Shown: positions 43,643 through 53,395 of the stretch, in pieces
How positions within the stretch are numbered: position 1 is the stretch's first letter
How the letters are laid out: the number at the start of each line of letters is the position of its first letter
Assembly: GCA_963831645.1 (NCBI GenBank)
Contig: CAWHQZ010000017.1
Coordinates: 744,001-808,000, forward strand
DNA length: 64,000 nt
Direction of reading: 5' to 3'
Source: CAWHQZ01 sp963831645
Lineage (GTDB): Bacteria; Pseudomonadota; Alphaproteobacteria; Rhizobiales; Aestuariivirgaceae
Program-made: the position numbers and the translations under genes
Notes under the pieces: generated by a model
Databases searched by the model: none
Told to the model about the DNA's origin: nothing
The model's input: only the letters and a program-made list of their open reading frames with translations

Positions 43643-46600
43643 CTATTTGCGTGAAGGTTTCCACTTCTGCGACGGCGGATTCGCTGAATTCTTGCCGCGC
43701 CACGCGTCGAACTCGCCTGGCCTGCAAAAGCCCACCTGCCAGTTATCATTGGTCAACGAGCCGATGGCGAACTTCAGCTCCGTGCCATTGAATGTCACTT
43801 CCTGCGCCGGCTCGAATTTGAATGCCAGATTCCATTTCGCTCCCGGGAACTCCAGCTCAGCGGCGACCACTTTCATTTTCGCTCCCGGCTGTGCGTCCAC
43901 TTCTTTGCCAGAACCATCCAGCGCGACAATGCGCTTCCAGCGCGGCGCTCCCTGCGGCGATGACCACTTGCCGGGCACCGAGAAGTAAGTCTTTTCGAAC
44001 TGCGTCCAGCCCGGGTCCATCCGGATCAGGATGCGGTCGTTGAAATAGAGTGCCTGCCAGCGCGCCCGGTCTTGGGCGTTGGCCGTGAGACTGGCCGGAG
44101 ACCCTACCGGCCAAGTGAAGGCTTGCGCCGTCTTCTCGGACAAGAGCTCCGTGCTACCATCGGACAACGTAAACAGCGGACTGTCCGTTCAAGCGCACGG
44201 TGTCGTCGTCGTCGGCCAAAAATCGGTGCAGGCCGTTGAACATGTCCGCGCGTGGACGTGTATAGGCGGACTGGATCAAGTAATAGGGCCGCGGATATTC
44301 ATAGACACTCTGCAACGTTGGGCCCGTCATCACCGTGAGCGGCAGCGCCGCAGTGCGAATTGCGCTGATCATTCCCGACCCGGTTCAGAGACGATGCGAT
44401 AGGGCACCGTATGCCGTCCCGCCACGGGTTGTTGCTCACGATCGTCACGCCGACTGTTGCTGATGCCCTCGGCTGGACCGGCCCAAACATCGGCCCTTTT
44501 CGGGTTCAACTGCGAGCCCAGGCCGGCAAGTCGAATTGCAACGACCCCGACACCGGCTCGTCCAGTGTGTTGTCCAAGGTGAATGTCACGATCCGGCGGT
44601 CGCGTCGCGACCCGGCCGACGACTCTGGGGAAGTGTTTACGATCATCGGAACCTCCGGCAGCGTCTCAGGCGGACGGTTCTCAAGCACAGTTGGCGGCTC
44701 TGCCGAAAAGGAGGACGCCCTCCTTGTGGTTGCTGTTGCCTGCTTCGCCGTTCAACGTCACCTGGGCCGCTTAACCCCGGGCAGCCGTAGTCCGGTCCAG
44801 CCACCGCGCCGGACTGCGGATCCGTCTTTCATGATCCGCGCATATCCGTAATTCTTGAAAGCGAAAAGAGAGCGGCCGTTCGCCGGGAACAAGACGGTAT
44901 GTCTCGGCGTCCTTCAGGCTGTGGTCCGAATGCTATCGCGGCATAGTCGGTGAAATCCTTCGCGTCGACCCGAATGACAGCGGCCCTTTTTGCTCCGACC
45001 CAGGGTGACAACGCGAACCACCTGCGGCTGATCGGTGCCGCGTAGGGTTCATGGGTCGCCACGAAAAGCGCCTCACGCTGGCCGGTGCGTCGCGCGACCA
45101 CCGTAGCCAATTGGTCGAGCTTGGCACCTTTGTTCCGCTGCGACAACCAACTCGCCAGCTGCTCACCCCAAACACCGTGCACCACAAGTGTCTGCGGCTC
45201 GCCGGCCATTCTCAGTCGCAACTTCGCCTTATGCTCAACTCTCGTTCCACCATAGAGCCGCTATGAGCCGGTCTGCCCTCCTCAATGACAAAATCGAGCA
45301 TCCACGGCTCGCCGGTCGTCATGGCCTTCTGATCGTCGACCAGCCAGTAGCGCTTCATCAGCGCTTTCGTGGGCTCAAAGGCATCCGGCTTTTCCGGCTC
45401 GAGCCCTGCCGAAGCTATGCAGAACATAGTCGTAAGTATGCGGCACCGGACTGGTCGCGTGAACGACGTCGAGCAGGTATTCCTTTGTCAACAACAGCGC
45501 ACGGGTTTGGTCGACACCTTCAAACACGCCGTCGGCCGAACTGGCCAGGAATTTGACCTCCGGCGAGAATTCATGGCGCAACGCGGTCAGTTCGGCGTCG
45601 CGCGTCTCGCCTTCATCAACGATTAGCGTGTTGTGGGAAACGCTATTGCGCGTCCAGCCGACGTTCGGGTTTTCGTATTGGAGAGCATTGTAGTTCGGAT
45701 AGAACAGCCGGCCGGCACCATGCAGGCTGATGCTGAACTTGTCGCGATGATCGTGACCGTAGCCCTTGCTCATGATCTGGAAAACCGCGATAGCCTTGCC
45801 GCTTGTCCAGTAGTCTGGGGCTCTCATCGGAGCGCAGCATCGCTAGGCCGTAAGTGGGCCACACCTTCGACGGCGCCGGGGCAGTTAGAACTTGGCGGGG
45901 AGCGGCGGATGATCGATCAGGTTTGGCGTGTAGCCGGGGATCATCGACACAAAGGCGCCGTAGCGCGGGTCCCGCGAGGCATTGTAGGCAGCGATCAGGG
46001 ACTCATGCATGACGATGTTGCCTCGGCGGCGCGGCCGGATTGACGAGGATCAGGTCACCCATGGCGTTGGTGGAGCCATCGCCGTAGTTGGCGACGCGGA
46101 TCTGCCCCGGCCCGTAGCCGGTGCGCTCGATCGGGTAGGCGCTGTCGATGTAGTAATCCATCAAGCCCCTCCCCGAGCCTCCATTGGCATAGGGGGCACT
46201 GAACCAATCCTTCTGGTCGTAGAGGCCGCGCCAACGTGACAGCCGCGCGATCATCAGAGCAGCCCCTCGTGCGCGATCGGGTAGATCGGCGCCTCGTGCC
46301 AGGGGCCGCCGTCCTTGAGCATCGTGTCGAGGACAACATCGTAGCCGCCGAGCCGGGCGCCCCAAGGCTTGGTGCGCCGAAAGCCCCATTCGATCAGCTC
46401 TCTATTGTCGGTCGCCAGGCCGGCGAGGGCCACGGTCGAGGTCGGCTTGAAAACCAGGTTCGCCGTCTGTGTCCAACGGTCCATGGCGCGCATCTTGTAG
46501 CGCGACCAGAGGACAATACCTTCCTCAATCTCCTTGCGAGCTGCGGCCTCCAGGCCATTGTACGCCCAGTCGAAGGCGAGATAGCCCGGAGAGGTCGGTG

Positions 46601-46986
46601 TCGTAATAGACCTCGGGGATGCCTACCTGACCGCCCTTGAAAAAGTCGCCGTTGAGGCGATCGGCAGCTCGCACGGTCCAGTACGCCTTCTTGCCATACT
46701 TCCCTAACAGCCACCGTTGCGCGATGGCGGCGTCTTTGGGGTCGCCATCGAGGGCGTAAAGGAACGCGGCAACGAAGCCATCGCGCAGCGGAGGCGGCCT
46801 TTTTCAGTCGGGCTAGGTCCGCCTTCGCCCAGCCTCCTTCTCAATCAGGTCATGCAAACGGTCGCGCTCTACTGCTGGCATGAAATAGGGCCGCTCACTG
46901 GGCGGAGCCGATGCCGCGGCTGTGTCGAGGACGCTGGTGAAAATGACAACGACGACAAGAAGGGCCATTCTTGCGGCGGGGCGCAT
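43643..46986 (-). pseudogene. Heparinase II/III-like polysaccharide lyase, many frame breaks (copy 1)
   Basis: A ~1,100-residue secreted protein broken into at least eight frames. N-terminus: MRPAARMALLVVVVIFTSVL (signal peptide) then PYFMPAVERDRLHDLIEKEA. Middle: TQTANLVFKPTSTVALAGLA and GGYDVVLDTMLKDGGPWHEA. Lyase core: SKGYGHDHRDKFSISLHGAG and GWTRNSVSHNTLIVDEGETR (heparinase II/III-like signature). C-terminus: GTELKFAIGSLTNDNWQVGF. Likely an uronate or glycan lyase of the exopolysaccharide locus. Whether the breaks are errors or decay cannot be told by eye. A collapsed second copy is at 49972-50588. Confidence 0.75.
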
Positions 46987-47990
46987 CAGGCGTCTTCTTG
47001 GATGCGAGCACATGGGAACGGCCCTATGGTCATTTGGTCCCACCTTCCAGCCAATGAATGTGTCACATACCCGCTCGGCCAAGTTCTATTGCGTTGGCAA
47101 GACCCGAGCACTGTCACGCCGCGCACTTCGGATTCCTGCCCCACCAGCTGGCGACATCTACCCGTTCCGCGTTTTTCTGGTGAATTTGACAGCATGACAT
47201 TTTTGCTCATTACAAGATCTTGCAGCGTGGCTGCTATGACCTTCGTCGTGATCTTGGCGCTGGGCCCCGCCAAGTGGTAGCTCCGCACGGGTCTCCGTTG
47301 GCAGATCGACCACTTCCTCGGCCATTTTGCCGTCACGTCGATTGTCTGCGTTGCTTGGCCCCGGCCGTTCGTAGTCGGGGGAGTTCCTCATGGCCGCCGC
47401 ACCGCTGCTGGAGGGCTTGCAACGTTTGACACCGGATCGCGGTTCCTGATCTCTTGGCTTCAGCTTAGTTCGCCACCGGCGTTACCGACCCGCTGGACAT
47501 GAAACGGGCACCTGTTGCTGCTGTGCTACAGTGTAGCGTCCAGATCGTCGTCGGGCTGACGTAGACTCGCGTTTTTTCCTTGGTGCGGTGAGCCCTTTGC
47601 TTAGGGCGCAGACGGGGCTTTGGGCGGCGGCTCTGCTTGCCGCTCTCTTCATCCAAGCACGGAGGCGACGTGCCAAGCGCCTGTTGCGATGAAGGCTCCT
47701 AAATGAACAGGCATGGGCGTCGACCTTCGATCGCGGGCTCGGGCCCTAATTCCCATATCCCCGCGATCCATCGTGAAGTGGAGCAAGCCCTTCAGGCGTT
47801 GTCATAATTTCTATAATCAGGGCCAATTAGCCCGCTTACTTACGTTGCTTTGTTCCCCGGGAGGGTGCGCCGGATCATGGTATGTCATTCTTTTTTCTAG
47901 TAGTTGCAGTAATGCCACATCTTTTGTTGCCTTGATGGTATACAGTTAACTGGGGGCAAGAAGTCCGATTATCTCAAAGGGGACTACATC
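46987..47990. other. About 1 kb without a recognisable gene
   Basis: Both strands contain only short non-conserved open frames. The last 120 bases (about 47870-47990) are clearly more AT-rich and carry poly-T and TATACA-like stretches, probably the promoter region of the Hint gene that follows. Confidence 0.6.
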
Positions 47991-48649
47991 ATGGTGGCAA
48001 GCGGCGGTTTGCTATCTACGCGGTACTCGCATTCGCACTCCGGAGGGAGAGCGTAGAATCGAAGAGCTCAAGATCGGTGATCCAGTTGTCACATTGTCGG
48101 GCGAGAGCAAGCCGATCAAATGGATTGGCCGTCAGCGGTTCAAGAAGAGCTCTGAACGCTGGCCGAGCGGACTTTGAGCCGATTCGGATCAGCCGCTTCG
48201 CGCTCGACGAGCGGACCCCGCACCGGGATCTGTATCTCTCACCGAACCACGCCATTTACATTGATGGGGTGCTGATACCCGCGAAGTATCTCGTCAATGG
48301 ACTAAACATTACGCAGTGTGCGCCCGAAGGTGCGGATATCATTGACTACCTGCACATCGAACTGTTCGCCCACGACGTGATTTACGCGGAAGGTGCGACG
48401 GCTGAGACATTTGGCTCGCTGCGCGAGGCTCGTGACCATTTCGACAACTTCTATGAGTATTACCGGCTGTACCCGAACGAGGACGAAACCGCGCATCCTC
48501 CGTGCGCGCCGCTTCTCTGGGGAGAGTCCCGGTTGGAGAGGGCCATGCAGCCCTTGCGCAGCGTACTGGAGCCGTGGATTGACGTGCGCACAACACGGGA
48601 CAAAATTCGGGATCGACTTGCCGCGCGCGCACGGGATCTGGTCGACTAA
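47991..48649 (+). pseudogene. Hint (Hedgehog/intein) domain protein, two frame breaks
   Basis: Autoprocessing-type Hint_2 domain. Corrected, it begins at an ATG (47991) with AAAGGGGA upstream: MVASGG then CYLRGTRIRTPEGERRIEEL, where the leading Cys is the Hint nucleophile, followed by KIGDPVVTLSGESKPIKWIG. After a second break (~48165) come RISRFALDERTPHRDLYLSP, NHAIYIDGVLIPAKYLVNG (block with the conserved His) and a ~110-residue tail. Only 6 residues precede the Cys, so it is not a classic intein interrupting an extein. Common in Rhizobiales, function unclear. Confidence 0.72.
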
Positions 48650-49725
48650 TAAGGACACGCTGCACGGCTTGGATTTCGTCCCGCTTGGTCAGGTTGCGCA
48701 TGGCCGCGATTGGGCGGGACTTCGTCTCCGCTGTTAGGGTGGGGAGATGAGTTCGCGCGCGCCTGGCCAAATAACCCGTTTGAACGATGCCGCGCCAGTG
48801 ATATCGCGGCAAACCACCAAGCGCGAAAGAGGAAAGGATTGAACGATATTGCGTTTAAAAGATAACGGGTGGCGCGTGGATCATTGTTGTTCACCAGACA
48901 CTTGCCGATGAAATACATGGTCCCCGCCCAATTCGATCTTCGGAGGATGTGTGATTTGCCTGGAAGAGTCGCTCAGCTTCTTGCACGACCTCGGCATCGG
49001 AGTGACCGGAAAGCCGAAGGCGAAGAGCCTTGTGAGAAAGCCGCGCGTATGAGGCTTGTCGATCGCGGCAGGAAGAACTGATCGAGCCAGGGGTGATACG
49101 TCCCCGATACAGGCACTGTTCGACCATCGCGAACGTACCGAGCGCCGCCAGGCGATACCAGAGGTCCCAATCCTGAGCATAGTAGAAAGCCGCTCGGTAG
49201 CCGCCCGCCTTAACATAGGCTCCCCTGCGAAACATGACCGAGCCGTGGTGTGTGGGACCGTCGATCACTTCCTCTCCTTTGGACAGTATGCGGATAGGGC
49301 TACTCGCAAGGCCTTTGCCTTTGTTCGTGAAGAGATACTCATCCATCGGGCCAACCATGGAAGTCCAGCACGAAACAAAGGCGCAGTCCTCATGTTGATC
49401 GAGAACTTCCTTCTGCAGGCGAAGCCTGTAAGGCATGGAGATGTCGCCTGCATCTTGTCGGGCGATGTATTCTCCTTGGCCACGTCGCAGCCCCTGATCA
49501 GGGAGCGGGTAAGGCCCTGGTTTTCTTGATGCAAAATCCGGACACGAGCATCACGACCGCATAGTTGCCGAGAGTGACGTCACTGCCGTCGGTCGAACCA
49601 TCATCGACGATTATGAATTCCAGGGAGACGCCCTCCTGCGACAGGACGCTTTCCATCGTTTCAGGCAGTCTGTCGGCGCCGTTGTAAACGCTCATGACGA
49701 CGGAGATGTCGGGAAGGTCGCTCAT
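48646..49725 (-). pseudogene. Glycosyltransferase family 2, frame breaks
   Basis: GT-A fold sugar transferase of the exopolysaccharide locus. N-terminus ISVVMSVYNGADRLPETMES and FIIVDDGSTDGSD; then in other frames HQENQGLTRSLIRGCDVAK, the RQDAGDIS motif with the metal-binding Asp, MPYRLRLQKEVLDQHEDCAF, and GGYRAAFYYAQDWDLWYRLA (acceptor/catalytic region). The C-terminus YFIGKCLVNNNDPRATRYLL is in a further frame. Breaks near 49590, 49435 and 48900. Start ATG 49725. Confidence 0.75.
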
Positions 49726-49854
49726 CGTAAGTGGTCGTTACGCCAGCGAGTAGTCCCTTTGCATCCAACCTATTGCTCAAGCTGCCCGATCACTCGCGCG
49801 CAAGAGAAGCCCAGCGGAGCGCTGAGAAAGTAACCCTTTTCAATCGGACACATC

Positions 49855-49894
49855 AACTCTATCGCCAGACTTGCAACTCTATCGCCAGACTTGC
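49855..49894. repeat. 20-bp direct tandem duplication
   Basis: CAACTCTATCGCCAGACTTG occurs twice in a row without a spacer (49855-49874 and 49875-49894) in the gene-free stretch between the GT2 gene and the second heparinase relic. Apparent recent slippage; no coding role seen. Confidence 0.85.
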
Positions 49895-49971
49895 TTCTGC
49901 GGTGCGATCTGCGACGATGGCCTCAAGCCGATGGCGATCGTCTCGGGGGACGCTGACAGTGATCCCTGTTC

Positions 49972-50588
49972 TTATGGCCAGAGCTTTGGACTGCTTCGGG
50001 TGATTTGGAAGACTCGCTCAATCCTTTCCGCGCTACGCGCCAACTTGCCCGGCCGACAGAACCCGACTTGCCAGTTGTCGTCGGTCAATGTTCCAATGGC
50101 AAACTTGAGCTCCGTGCCGCTGAACGTCATCTCTTGTGGTGGTTCGGACTTAAACGCCAAGTTCCACTTCGCCTTGGGGAATTCGAGCTCTGCAGCTACC
50201 ACCTGGACGTTAGGCCCGAGTGCTGCCTCGATTTCGTTGTTGGCGTCATCCAGGGCAATAATGCGCTTCCACCCGCGCTGCCCCGAATGGAGATATCCAC
50301 TTGCCGGGCACCGTCCTGCCAACGTGCACGGTCGTAGACGTGAGCGAGCAGGTTGGCCGGTGACTCCTTTGGCTAGGTGAAGGCGTGGCTCGTTACCACG
50401 GACAACACGGACTACGTCAGCTTTGGCCCACTCCTCCTTTTCGATCAGGTCGTGCAACCGGTCGCGCTCCGCTCCGCTGCCGGCATGAAGTATGGCCGCT
50501 CACGAGGGAAGCCGGTGCTCGGCTGTGTCAGGGCGCTTGTGAAAATGACAACCAGGACAAGAAGCGCCATTCTTGCAGAATGGCGCAT
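49972..50588 (-). pseudogene. Heparinase II/III-like gene, collapsed second copy
   Basis: Only the two ends of the gene remain. N-terminus: MRHSARMALLVLVVIFTSAL and ERPYFMPAAERDRLHDLIEK, a close match to the signal peptide and first residues of copy 1 at 46986. It then passes through ~70 unconserved residues to the C-terminus WKRIIALDDANNEIEA, KWNLAFKSEPPQEMTFSGTE and FAIGTLTDDNWQVGFCRPG, matching the last 100 residues of copy 1. The ~900-residue lyase body is deleted. Same orientation as copy 1, ~6 kb apart. Confidence 0.8.
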
Positions 50589-50751
50589 CAGTTGTCTCTG
50601 GCATTTGTTGACTGTTGCAACCGGGAGACAGTCGATCATTATTTGCAAATTGCCCTGTTTAGGACACACGTAACTGTCTACGCTTCCCAAGCGAGCGACA
50701 CGAGACCTGTGTCACTGACTGCGTGTACGTCGTCGGAAGCGGGGAAAGCAT

Positions 50752-51594
50752 ATGAGACGGATCGCTATTGCATTCACGGCATTGGCCTTTCTCGCTGTGC
50801 CGGCGGCGGCAACAAAGTGCGAGGACGCTGGGACCTGCCCTTCCAAGAGAAAAGTTGGCGTTACGCTACAAACCGCTCCGTCGGCTGGCCAGCCAGCTGA
50901 CGACAGCGCCAGTCCGGCGGCTCCGCCGGTAGCCCAGCCAGCTGACGACAGGGCTAACCCGGCCGCTCCGCCGGTTGCCCAGCCAGCTGCGGTACGCCAA
51001 GCAACTGTGCAACAAACCGTCCCGCAGGTTACCCAACCGGCTGACCAGACCTACCGAATTGGTGCACAGGATGTGCTCGAGATATTGGTATTCCAGGCGC
51101 CTGAACTCACTCAAACGGTCCAGGTCGGCCCAACCGGACAGATCAATCTGCCGTTGATCGGCGCCGTTCAAGCTGCAGGCAGGACGGGGCCTGAGGTCGA
51201 AGCCGAAATCGCTTCGAGGCTGAGGGCCAAGTACCTGAAGAACCCTCAGGTGAACGTCTACATCAAAGAGTTTAACAGTCAGAAAATCACGGTCGAGGGA
51301 GCCGTGAAGAAGCCGGGTCTCTATCCGATCACCGGCCAGATGTCGCTCCTGCAGGCTATTGCATTATCAGGGGGATTCGACGACGTAGCCAGTGCGCGGA
51401 AGGTCACCATATTCCGCACCACCGGGGGCCGAGCCACTACGGCAAGGTACGACGTGAGCAAAATCAAGGCCGGCAGGGCACGCGACCCGAACGTGCAGTC
51501 GGGCGATATCATTTCGGTCGGCGAGTCCGGCGCTAAAAAAGGGATAAATGGCGTACTCAAGACTTTGCCGATTATCGGTCTCTTCGGGTTGTGA
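50752..51594 (+). CDS. Polysaccharide export protein (Wza-like, poly_export + SLBB)
   Basis: Outer-membrane polysaccharide secretin-like component, 280 aa. Signal peptide MRRIAIAFTALAFLAVPAAA with no lipobox Cys at the cleavage site (Cys appears a few residues on, in TKCEDAG). A low-complexity linker repeats QPADD(S/R)A(S/N)PAAPPVA twice (residues ~47-80). Then the Poly_export domain YRIGAQDVLEILVFQAPELT and GQINLPLIGAVQAAGRTGPE, and one SLBB domain ITVEGAVKKPGLYPITGQMS. It partners with the Wzc downstream. Intact frame. Confidence 0.92.
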   Translation: MRRIAIAFTALAFLAVPAAATKCEDAGTCPSKRKVGVTLQTAPSAGQPADDSASPAAPPVAQPADDRANPAAPPVAQPAAVRQATVQQTVPQVTQPADQTYRIGAQDVLEILVFQAPELTQTVQVGPTGQINLPLIGAVQAAGRTGPEVEAEIASRLRAKYLKNPQVNVYIKEFNSQKITVEGAVKKPGLYPITGQMSLLQAIALSGGFDDVASARKVTIFRTTGGRATTARYDVSKIKAGRARDPNVQSGDIISVGESGAKKGINGVLKTLPIIGLFGL

Positions 51595-51827
51595 TGACGG
51601 CTGCTAAATTTAACCCAGAGCATTCGAACAGTCCGTTACCTCTCTCGACGCACACACACTGACCCACCGCCACATCAGTCTCTTGGCGGCGCGATCGCGG
51701 CTGATCGGTGTTGCAAGCGAGTTACAGTTGTAAAATATTCTGGGAATCTCGCTCACTGATACTCTCTGCGCGCGAAAGTGAGCTAGAGTGGGTCTCCGGG
51801 GGCGGAACAATCGGGGGGTCTCTGATC

Positions 51828-52688
51828 ATGGGCCTGCGCCATCTTGTGTGCTCGGCGGGCGTCTGCGCGCTGATGGGGCTCGTTGTATCCGGGCAAAGCT
51901 TGGCTCAGGCTCCGAGCGGGACAGCCGTCGCGGTGGTGCAGTCTGCCAATGCGAGGGGGCCGGGCGGGGCGCGTGTCCTCGAACCCCAGAAACCAGTGTA
52001 CACGGGCGACCGGATCAATACTGGAGACGTCGGCGAGGCCCAGATCCGCTTTCGCGACGATACCCGATTGGTGGTGGGTAAAAACTCGTCGCTCCTCATC
52101 GACAGGTTCGTCTACAACGAAGACCCGACAGCACGGGAAGTGGGCATCAATTTCGCCAAGGGTGCGTTCCGTTTCATCAGCGGCAACACCGCCAGCCAAG
52201 CCTATTCCATTCGCACGCCGAATGCGACGCTGAGCATCCGCGGCACGGTGTTCGATGTTGCCGTGCCCGCAGAAGTCCCAGGCACAGAAACACACATAGC
52301 CTTTCATGAAGGGAGCGGGGAGGTCTGCCTGAGGGATCCTCCTCAGAGGCGCGCTGATTCTGCCGATTCTACTGTGATCAGCCCGGCCGCCGACTTGCCT
52401 GAGGACGAGCGCTGCCGCGTCGTCGAGGGCCCATGCGCGAGCATCATTGTCCGAGACGGCGGCTTTGTCGAATTGGAGCAGGCGCAGAAGGCCAGCATCA
52501 CAATGTTCCAACCGTACATCTCGCAGGCCAACTACGGTCTGGAACCGGACTTCCAGATTCCCAAGAGCGCCATAGCTGCCTGCGGCCTTGCAGTGATGCC
52601 GACTAACCCCTTGATGTTCGCCCCGTTCGCATTAATCCCGCTAAGCATCGTGACGGACGACGACCCGCCGCCGGACTCACCGTTTTGA
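51828..52688 (+). CDS. FecR-domain protein, full-length paralog
   Basis: 286 aa with signal peptide (MGLRHLVCSAGVCALMGLVV..LAQ). The FecR core PVYTGDRINTGDVGEAQIRF, TRLVVGKNSSLLIDRFVYNE and GINFAKGAFRFISGNTASQA is followed by TPNATLSIRGTVFDVAVPAE and a second beta-rich part ending in a hydrophobic segment and an acidic TDDDPPPDSPF tail. No FecA/sigma partner is present, so a structural or glycan-related role of the domain is more likely than iron signalling. ATG at 51828 with a GGGGGG upstream. Inverted near-copy of 41868-42353. Confidence 0.85.
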   Translation: MGLRHLVCSAGVCALMGLVVSGQSLAQAPSGTAVAVVQSANARGPGGARVLEPQKPVYTGDRINTGDVGEAQIRFRDDTRLVVGKNSSLLIDRFVYNEDPTAREVGINFAKGAFRFISGNTASQAYSIRTPNATLSIRGTVFDVAVPAEVPGTETHIAFHEGSGEVCLRDPPQRRADSADSTVISPAADLPEDERCRVVEGPCASIIVRDGGFVELEQAQKASITMFQPYISQANYGLEPDFQIPKSAIAACGLAVMPTNPLMFAPFALIPLSIVTDDDPPPDSPF

Positions 52689-52894
52689 ACCACCAGACTC
52701 GGCTGCGGCTACCAGGATGCCAGCAGAAAGGTATCAGCGAGGATTGTGGCGGAAATCCTTGTGCCGGTTGAGCTGCGACAAATTTGACACAGTCGAAGGC
52801 TTTATTTGTCGCCGCGCGGATTGGTAATTGCCGGAGCATCAAGCCTTCTGCTACGAGTTCGGAATGGGCAGTTCTATCTGAAAGGGGGTTCGAC

Positions 52895-53328
52895 ATGCGC
52901 CGTATAGTTGCCGGTGTTTTGGCCGGGCTGATGTCGTTTGGGAGCATCCCGGTTTATGCACAGAGCGTCATGCTCACCGATGTGGGGGGCCAGTTCTTTT
53001 GAACACTGGGAAGGGATTCTTGCCGGTATCTTCGGCAACTCAGGTTGCTGCAGGACACCGCGTGCTGGTCGGTGAGAAGGCCAAGGCCAGGCTGGTCTAC
53101 GAAGATGGATGCAGCATCCAACTGAAGCCGCAATCGCTGACTACCGTGAGCGTAGCATCAACGTGCGCGGTGATTACCCCTGCCGCCGACATGCCGGTCG
53201 TGGTGGAGGAGGCGCGCCCGTTTCCATGGCCCATCTTACTTGCCGTCCCATTCGCATGCATTCCCTTAGGCTGCTTCGAAGATGATGATAATGATGATAA
53301 TGATGATGGGGGGGATAGCCCGGATTAA
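52895..53328 (+). CDS. Small secreted FecR-like protein with acidic tail, frameshifted
   Basis: Signal peptide MRRIVAGVLAGLMSFGSIPVYAQ (slightly shortened reading: MRRIVAGVLAGLMSFGSIPV), then SVMLTDVGGQ. The frame stops at 53002, but continues one base over as LNTGKGFLPVSSATQVAAGH and ARLVYEDGCSIQLKPQS, resembling the first half of a FecR fold. A hydrophobic FPWPILLAVPFACIPLG segment and an acidic EDDDNDDNDDGGD tail follow; the tail is coded by a GATGATGATAAT repeat. ~144 aa corrected. Start ATG 52895 with AAAGGGGG upstream. Confidence 0.65.
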
Positions 53329-53395
53329 GGGCCCTCGTCCCGTATCGGCAACTTGATCGGGTTGTAAGGCGCTAGGTTTGGACCGGCCTAGGGCA

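Noticed and set aside
47465..47656. 63-codon minus-strand frame as a small basic protein
   Set aside because: Arg/Lys-rich translation without ribosome site or homology feel; typical random GC-rich frame.
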